NCBI GenBank assembly: GCA_038380435.1
Contig: JAWZYU010000059.1
Coordinates: 682,001-746,000, forward strand
DNA: 64,000 nt
Source: Ryuthela nishihirai
Taxonomy: Eukaryota; Arthropoda; Arachnida; Araneae; Heptathelidae
Reading direction: 5' to 3'
Shown: in pieces, positions 57,646 through 64,000 of the stretch
Layout of the letters: each line of letters begins with the position of its first letter
Numbering within the stretch: position 1 is the stretch's first letter
Translations under genes and position numbers: made by a program
Notes under the pieces: generated by a model
Database searches by the model: none
The model's input: the letters and a program-made list of their open reading frames with translations, nothing else
What the model was told of the DNA's origin: nothing

Positions 57646-58629
57646 TGTTGATGAGATGAACTCTTTATTTCGAGCTGTTGATGAGACTGGTAGTAGAGTA
57701 GGTTTGGTTATAAACTGAGAGAAAACTAAAGTGATGAGAATTGGTCAGGCAGGCTGTGATTCAGTTAATCTGAATGGTTTGTAGTCTTGAGCAGGTGTCA
57801 CAGTTTAATTTTCTTGGGAGCTATGTAACAGATACTGGTGATGTTCGACATGAGATTAACATACGAATAAGGATTGCTGTCGTGACTTTTAAGAGTCTAA
57901 GACGAGTGTGGAGAAATAGGCATAATACACCTAAAGAATAAAATTTGACTGTTTAATAGTTTGAATCTTTCTAGGGTTAGTTATGGTAGTGAAACTTCGA
58001 AGCTTTGTTAAGAAGTTAACAGGAAACTAGATGCTTTTGATTCTAGAAGTTTACGCGGTATCTTGGGAATTTGGTGTTCAACATTTTAACTAATGATGAT
58101 GTTAAGAAAACGAGTCGGTAACTTCTGTGAAACAGCATATTGTGCAGAGAGAGACTCCGCTGGTTTGGCCAAGTTGCCCGTATGGATAATTATAGATTGG
58201 CGAATAGGGTTATGAACAGTGTGCCTAGAGGCCTCAGAAGGAGGGGGAGACTTAGGATGCGGTGGGCAGACAATGTCAAACAGGACCTTTTTAGAATTGG
58301 TGTGCAGTGACCGGATGCAGCAGATGTTCCTCAGGACAGATATGCTTGGAGAACTAAATTGCACAGTCTCATTGGACATCCGTAGCCCATGGCTGCTTGA
58401 GGATGATGATGATCCAAACCGTGGAGACACCATCAATTCGTAATAATATTGCGAAACTATGGCCATTTGACAGCAAGTATTAAAACCGAAGAGCCCAAGA
58501 ATTTTGAACAAAAGGGTTGTTTTCTGCTGAACAAAGTCCACTCCCATTTTGTCCAAGTAACAATAACAATATAGTACAGGTATGTTTAGGAATGACTAGA
58601 ACGTCATCATACTGGTGTCCTGGCATTTT

Positions 58630-58960
58630 CTTTAGTAGATAAAATGATTCAATATCAAATGTTTCCGAAGCGTTCGTTTCTTTTTCGCGAACATAACGTT
58701 ATACTACCGGTATTCGGGCCGTTAATTCAATCACGCAATGTATCAAACCCGTTACGTAGCCGATCAACTGGGTCGAACCCGACAAAATTTGCAGTTTTAT
58801 AACTCATGTTCTAATTCAGCAACAGATCTAAAACTAATGTTTTTCGATTACATTCGGGGAGAATTACACGTTGGGTGTATCGGAAATGGTCTCGACCCGC
58901 TACTATTTATTTTATGGGTTCGAAACCGGTTATATACTGGATAAAACGACTTAGGTTACG
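58630..58960 (+). repeat. 300-bp repeat, monomer (right arm)
   Basis: Follows the LINE 3' end after about 220 bp. Same orientation as the dimer at 56110, so direct copies flank the LINE's polymerase part. Confidence 0.65.
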
Positions 58961-59852
58961 ACGAGGTCGGAATTTATTATCATTAGGTAGAGTAACTGGC
59001 ATCTTGTATTTTCTTTTGGAATTTCTGTATCTAAAAACACTTCATGAGAAGATGGAATTTGAAGTGAAATGAAGAGGAGCAGTACATTATCACAGAATCC
59101 CTCATGCAAAGCAGAAGTCACTCTAGGAGAGTGTCATGTCGCTAATCTCATGTTGGAACAAATGTCTCATTAGGCCTGTCAAAGTTCAGCAGGTCAATAA
59201 AAGATTCACTCTTTATTTCAGACTTCTCCTCTTCTCATTTGAATGCCCCTCGTACATCATTTTCAAAAACCTTTTCAGTAGTTAAGAAAAAGCCATTTTT
59301 AAGGATTTACGGTTTAAGAGTGATCGTATGCTTTCTCTCTCTCTTGACCATTTAAAGCGAACTTTTAATGGATATGGATTCTTTTAGACTGTAATTTGTT
59401 TCACCACAGAGCGAAACCTGAGATAGAACATATTTAAAATTTAACGTTTTGATTCCTATATGTTATTTATATTGAAAGTTTTAAAAATATATATCACATT
59501 AATATTTATTGAATTCGTTTCGAAATTTATTGTTTATTTGACCAGAGTACCCATACCTATTTTAATTGCATTTTTACTTTCTTAATCGTTGCAAAATAAA
59601 TAACACCAATTTGTGTTTTCGCACAAAATTAAAAACCCACGCCGTAAATGATGGCGCTGCTGCTACAGAGGTTTAGGGGAGTTTGAAATGAAAAAACGGA
59701 CTTTATTATATAACGAAATTTTTAATATAAAATGGAGAGTAATTACAATACTTTTTCCATACCGTAGAAGTTCATATCGCGAATGAATGGGTTAATATTT
59801 AAGTGACATAATCTCGAAATTAATTATATATATTTTATGCCAGTTTTTGACT
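58961..59852. other. Right-arm AT-rich block, no gene
   Basis: Mirror of the left-arm block. No coding motif. Confidence 0.5.
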
Positions 59853-59865
59853 CTATGTAAGTCAT

Positions 59866-60255
59866 ATGGGGCGGGGGTGGCTCAGTCGGTAGCGCACCAG
59901 GCACGTAATCTGTAGTTCCCAGGTTCGAGTCCCAGCTGGGTCAGCGTTGAGATTTATCTCCGCAAAATTCCCCGCCCTGCCCACGGTCAGTAGGGGACAC
60001 CGATGGGCTTGGAAAGGCCGCCGTCCGTCGGATGGGACGTTAAGCCGTGGCCCCGTGTGCGGGAGAGCCATACCGTGTGCACGTTAAAGAACACGCTGGA
60101 TGGCCATGACGGGAGGCTACCATTTGTCTCCCAACAGCTGTTCCAGTGGGCCCCCTCCCCCAACCTTCTCTGAGACTTCGGGGTCCATGTGACCTGGCCA
60201 TTTAGCCCATGGTGTGCAAAAAGTGCCGCTCAGAGGTAAAACAACCCAACCCAAC
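59866..60255 (+). mobile_element. SINE-A, full length, right arm only
   Basis: Complete SINE with A box TGGCTCAGTCGG and B box GGTTCGAGTCC. It is flanked by a perfect 13-bp duplication ctatgtaagtcat at 59853-59865 and 60256-60268. The left arm has the uninterrupted site (reversed ATGACTTACATAG at 43534-43546). Confidence 0.96.
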
Positions 60256-60419
60256 CTATGTAAGTCATGATTTGTTTCTTCAAACGATTCGTCCCAAGCC
60301 TTTGTCTCTCTCTTTTATATCGGATTCTAATTCAAAATTATCACTGCGCACTTCTTCTGTATTTACATTTTTTTGTTAAAAATTGGAATCGAGCTACCGT
60401 AGCGAATGTATTTCATTTC

Positions 60420-61497
60420 AGCATTAACTTTTACACTGAAGCGCCATTGAATTAGGAATAGCAACCTAGTAAGATATCGGACATTTCTGGCTCTGATAAC
60501 TGCCTCCACACGACGAGGCAAAGATTCCACAAGCTTGCGCACATGTTCCACAAGTATGGCGACCATGCATCCTCCAGAGCTGTCCATAATTCTCTCAAGG
60601 TCGTCGCTGATGGGACACGAGCACGACCGCTCTGCTTGGTGGTATCCCAAAGATTTTCAATGGGATTTAAATCTGGACTTCTAGGTAGCCAATTCATTAT
60701 TTCAAAGTCAGCAGAATGCTCCTGCAACCATGCAGTAGCCAAGCGGGACTGTGAGATGAACAGTTGTCTTGCTGGTAGACACGATCTCCATTGGGATGCA
60801 TAATGGCATAAATGAGTGAAAATGATCAGCCATCAGTTCTACATACTGGGATGCATTGAGAGTCGCTGGTACACGTAGCAAAGGTCCCAACTGAAATACA
60901 CCCAGGCCATCACTGAGCCACCACCAGCTTATACTCTTCCGACCTGACATGCAGTATCCATGGCTTCATGGGGCTGGCGTCATGTCCTCAGTCTCCCATC
61001 GAAGTGATAAAGTTTAAATCGGAATTCATCACTCCAGGCTATCCGTTGTCAATTTTAGATTGTCCAGTTTCGATGCTCTTTAGTCCAGGCAAATCGTTGA
61101 GCCCGTTGTTGTGCCGTTAGAAGTGGGACTCTCGTAGGTTGGCGGCTCCTGAAGCTGAGATGATGAAATGAACGTTGCACGGTCTGTGCACTAACTTCCC
61201 GGCTGGAACCCGCGTTCAGATGGGAGGTGATTTCAGATAATGTCTCGTCCCTATCGGTCCATACGATGCGGGTCAGACGGCGAAGCCCACGATCATTCAA
61301 TGGTGGTTATCCTTTGCACCTTTCTCGAGTGTTTGTTTCTTTGCTAAATTTTCATATTCTCGGAACACACTTGAAACTGTCGTACGAGAAAAATCCATGT
61401 TCATTGACAATTTCGGAGATCGAGTGTCCAATCCGTCGGGCACCTGCAATCTATCCTCTGTCAATGCATCTAAATCCCATGCCTTCCCCATTACGCT
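60420..61497 (-). pseudogene. Tc1-like transposase, broken (copy 3)
   Basis: Pieces on the minus strand: MGKAWDLDALTEDRLQ near 61497; 61300-61055 with RRLTRIVWTDRDETLSEI, PTRVPLLTAQQRAQRFAWTK; 60950-60708 with GVFQLGPLLRVPATLNASQY; 60742-60452 with RSPDLNPIENLWDTTKQSGR and a valid catalytic Glu. Several frameshifts. Inactive. Confidence 0.87.
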
Positions 61498-61638
61498 TCT
61501 CACAACGAATGCTTGGGGAAGCCAAAGCTGGCAGCTATATATGACCAGAGTTTCAACCACGCATGCGCTCAAATACGGGACTTGCAGTTCTGAATCTTGG
61601 ATAACGTCCCCTATCCCTAATTCAATGGCATTTCAGTG
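60434..61638 (-). mobile_element. Tc1-like DNA transposon, copy 3 (right arm)
   Basis: A 1205-bp element flanked by TA, with terminal repeats starting CACTGAAATGCCATTGAATT at 61638 and CACTGAAGCGCCATTGAATT at 60434. Paralogue of copy 2 by duplication. Confidence 0.93.
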
Positions 61639-61889
61639 TATATATGTATCTGGTAGAAGGAAGTGTATTCTGCTTGCCTGTTTCATTTATTGAATGTTGA
61701 ATAACTTTCGTATTCCGTACTATTGAAATTTTACTATTTTTTTTTAGAAATTCAACTTCTTATACAGAGAGCATTAAAAGATTCAATCAGATTGATAATT
61801 TTACAAGAAATGAAAATTGTGAAATCATTGAAAACCTTTTTAAATATGTCTTAGTTTCGATCCACTGGAATTTTGATTTCTGATTTGTT

Positions 61890-62160
61890 AGAAGCGGTGT
61901 TGGCTCAGTAGGTATCGTGTCAGGCTCCTAATTTGCAGTTGCCACGTTCGAATCCCAAATGTGCTATCGTTGAGATTTATCTTGACTAAACTCCACCCTT
62001 CTCTGGGTAAGAAAGGTGCCACTCATAGGTTTGGAATGTCCCTCGGATGAGGTTAAGCCATCGTTCCGTGTGCAACGGAGTCACATCCTGTGCACGTGAA
62101 ACAACACAACATGCTGGATGACCATCACGGTGGAGTCATATGTCTCCTAATAGTTCAAAA
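61890..62160 (+). mobile_element. SINE-A, divergent subfamily (right arm)
   Basis: Mirror copy of 41688-41910: GGCTCAGTAGGTATCGTGTC, CGTTCGAATCCC, GTTGAGATTTATCTTGACTA and a tail block CATGCTGGATGACCATCACG. Confidence 0.82.
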
Positions 62161-62581
62161 ATAATTGCAATAAATTTTGTTGTTGAATATTGTTTCGGTG
62201 TTCTTTTATTGTTATGGCTGCAGAGCGTTGCTTTTACCATTGTAGGTCGGAATTTATTATCATTAGATAGAGTAACTGGCATCTTGTAAACACCACCTGT
62301 TTTCTCTTTAGAATATCGATTTTTTTTACCACATTAAATACGTTACTAGCTGCTTTTACTGGAATTTTAAAGTTATATGATATCATTATATTCCTCAGTG
62401 TTTCTGGTAATCATGGAATTAGAGGTACACTGGAAGTACACTTATATTTAACAGGTTGCCTCCATGTCGTTTTTATTTGTGTATTATTGAGAGTGGCTCC
62501 TTCTTTTGATATATTTCACAATGACGTCACTTATAGTTGATCGGGCAGCTGCAGATGGGCTGAAATGTCCCTAACTAGGCG

Positions 62582-64000
62582 TAAACTGGAAGGAGAGCTG
62601 TGCACCAATCCCTCGTGATGATGCACAGAACCGGCCAGGTCTAGCACCTAATGTCCGACCCCGCCTTCTCGTGGTGCAGACCGTTAGTACCTTTCAAAAG
62701 AGATATTCTCTTTTGGAAGGGAAGGAAGGGGAGGGCTGCCAGTTCAGTATGGCCTACTGATCTGGTCATCTATGGCCACTTTTTTCTTTTTTTTCAACCC
62801 TGCTGAGGAGTGGTCAACTTCACAGGGTCCTGGTGCTGACCATTTATACCTTCTAGACTGGACTTGTTTATGGATTTGAGCTTGATTATTGATCCTGGAC
62901 TTGCTGCACTCTGGTGGGCCTCTGTTGAGGGAGAGTCTGCCGCTGCGTTTTCTGTTTGCTTCTGGGTTGCCAGCTCTAAGTGAACAGAGGCATGGGATAC
63001 CTTATATCAGCTGGTGGATAATCCTAATCAGAGGCCATCGCAGGTACCTGAACTGGAGTAACTAAACTGGAGTAATGTGTCTCAGGCAGGCCATGTGGCT
63101 CTTGAAAAAGTCCACTTGAAAAGGTGGTGCCTGAAGTTCCTACCAACATCGGTGACTTCAGCCTTTAGCAGAGGAGGAACGGGTCATTGCCCCATGCCTG
63201 CGATTAGGGGGCTGTTTGATATTGTTGGCCCTACCAATCTCAATAAATCTAATTTCTTTAAAAACCCTACTAATCTTTTTCTCTCTGCAGGAACGTGGAA
63301 CGTGAGGACATTACATAGAGATTATTCTCTTGATGTCCTCATGCAGGAATTCCAGCGCTATAACCTAGATATTCTAGGCTTGCAAGAGACCAGATGGACA
63401 GGTAAAGGTGAGATACTTAAAAATAACTTTAAATTTCTCTTTACAGGGAGGGAGGATGGAAAGCATCACCAAGGCGTGGGTCTGCTGCTCAGCAGACATG
63501 CTAGTGATGCACTTCTAGGATATGAGTGCATTAATGAAAGGTTTCTTACAGCAAAATTTCAGACAAGCATTAAAGACTTGAATGTTATCTGCTGTTATGC
63601 CCCCACTGAGGATGCCGATGAGGATGAGAAGGATAGGTTTTACGGACTACTTCAGGATATTTTGAATTCTGTCAAGAAAGGAGATATTAATCTTGTTCTA
63701 GGTGACTTCAATGCCAAAGTTGGTACTGACTCTGACCTTTGGGGAAGGGTAATAGGCCCTTTTGGTATTGGTAGCTGCAATGGCAATGGGCAGCGTCTCC
63801 TGCAGGTAAGTAAACTCAATGGATTCAGAATAACTAACATTTATTACAAACACCGCGACAATACATAAATACACATGGGTTTCACCCGATGGGCTGCATA
63901 AGAATATGATTGATTATATATTAATTAACAGCAAATGGGCTAGTTCTGTTAGGAATACCAGGTCATATAGGGGAGCTGAAATTGGATCTGACCATTATCT
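62582..64000 (+). mobile_element. RTE-like LINE, copy F (runs off window)
   Basis: Inserted beyond the right arm, in or next to the Tc1 N-terminal scrap. Leader AAACTGGAAGGAGAGCTGTG at 62582, upstream region (with stops here), then the endonuclease frame, continuing past the window end into the SDHYL region. It is independent of the composite copies, since no pogo relic precedes it. Confidence 0.87.
63077..63868 (+). CDS. RTE-like endonuclease domain (apurinic-type), copy F
   Basis: Nicks target DNA to prime reverse transcription. From residue 72: GTWNVRTLHRDYSLDVLM, DILGLQETRWTGKGE (catalytic Glu), GVGLLLSRHASDALLGYE, NVICCYAPTEDADEDEKD, NLVLGDFNAKVGTDSDLWG (catalytic GDFN), NGFRITNIYYKHRD. 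The frame opens at a GTG at 63077 without a clear ATG. It closes at 63866 because of one extra base in GACAATACAT compared with other copies. In the next frame the domain continues to the window end (NMIDYILINSKWASSVRN, GAEIGSDHYL). So it is nearly intact but frameshifted. Confidence 0.85.
   Translation: MSQAGHVALEKVHLKRWCLKFLPTSVTSAFSRGGTGHCPMPAIRGLFDIVGPTNLNKSNFFKNPTNLFLSAGTWNVRTLHRDYSLDVLMQEFQRYNLDILGLQETRWTGKGEILKNNFKFLFTGREDGKHHQGVGLLLSRHASDALLGYECINERFLTAKFQTSIKDLNVICCYAPTEDADEDEKDRFYGLLQDILNSVKKGDINLVLGDFNAKVGTDSDLWGRVIGPFGIGSCNGNGQRLLQVSKLNGFRITNIYYKHRDNT

Larger units (their letters stand above)
55219..58413 (+). mobile_element. RTE-like LINE, copy C (right arm, interrupted)
   Basis: Leader AAACTGGAAGG at 55219, upstream region (broken by stops), endonuclease start, 300-bp repeat dimer at 56110-56700, then endonuclease, linker and reverse transcriptase. 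The terminus is CCGTAGCCCATGGCTGCTTG plus a GAT tail ending near 58413. Confidence 0.87.
54397..62575. repeat. Right arm of a large inverted duplication
   Basis: About 8.2 kb matching 41226-49291 reversed. Differences seen by eye: the right arm carries a SINE-A (59866-60255) and a four-copy 30-bp tandem (56373-56470), and it lacks the piggyBac-type element. Scattered substitutions and small indels show the duplication is not recent. Confidence 0.88.

Noticed and set aside
58086..58556. 156-codon minus-strand open frame
   Set aside because: It is antisense to the 3' end of LINE copy C, and a similar sense/antisense pair occurs at copy E (44921-45274). The serine run is the GAT/ATC tail read in another frame.
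1..64000. CRISPR arrays, operons, ribosome binding sites and riboswitches
   Set aside because: No regularly spaced identical repeats with unique spacers, no gene clusters and no bacterial-style genes. The content is that of a eukaryotic, transposon-rich region.

Overview
This window looks like arthropod nuclear DNA, most plausibly from an arachnid such as a spider. That assignment is an inference: the DNA is AT-rich, no operons or bacterial-style genes are present, and the mix of tRNA-derived SINEs, Tc1/mariner relics and RTE-like LINEs resembles spider genomes as I know them. I recognise no host protein gene, intact tRNA, rRNA or CRISPR array. Nearly all recognisable sequence is transposable-element debris. 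Most longer open frames are pieces of decayed transposon genes, antisense shadows, or open frames inside repeats.

Layout. 1-5.4 kb: a SINE-A, a SINE-B and a decayed Tc1 element. 5.4-9.8 kb: composite repeat copy A, made of an unknown repeat X, a reversed LINE tail, a pogo/Tigger relic carrying a solo LTR, and the 5' part of an RTE-like LINE split by a 300-bp repeat. 9.8-14 kb: SINEs and a perfect 214-bp palindromic MITE. 14-17.5 kb: the gag end and 5' LTR of a Ty3/gypsy-like retrotransposon abutting a mariner relic, then a 28-bp minisatellite. 17.5-24.9 kb: old SINEs, a 573-bp element with identical 91-bp terminal inverted repeats and a leftover transposase DNA-binding domain, and a hAT-type MITE. 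24.9-28.2 kb: composite copy B, joined to a Tc1 C-terminal relic. 30.4-38.7 kb: two RTE-like LINE copies on the minus strand (G, 5'-truncated; D, nearly full length and attached to a pogo relic). 39.6-41.3 kb: a mariner-like transposase, an inverted copy of its end, and a Tc1 N-terminal relic.

41.2-62.6 kb is the most striking structure: two arms of about 8 kb in opposite orientation (41226-49291 and 54397-62575) around a 5-kb spacer. Both arms carry the same order of divergent SINE, Tc1 element, RTE-like LINE, 300-bp repeats and pogo relic. The spacer holds a CR1/Jockey-group LINE plus repeats Y and X. Two insertions separate the arms: a 527-bp piggyBac-type element only in the left arm, and a full SINE-A with a 13-bp target duplication only in the right arm. 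Each is matched by an empty site in the other arm, so both elements moved after the duplication or were lost cleanly. The window ends in RTE copy F, whose endonuclease domain is the best preserved coding sequence here and which runs off the edge.

The elements interact only by nesting and shared mobilisation machinery. SINEs need a LINE reverse transcriptase, and the MITEs need transposases encoded elsewhere. No element here looks autonomous. All family calls come from reading motifs by eye; no database search was run.
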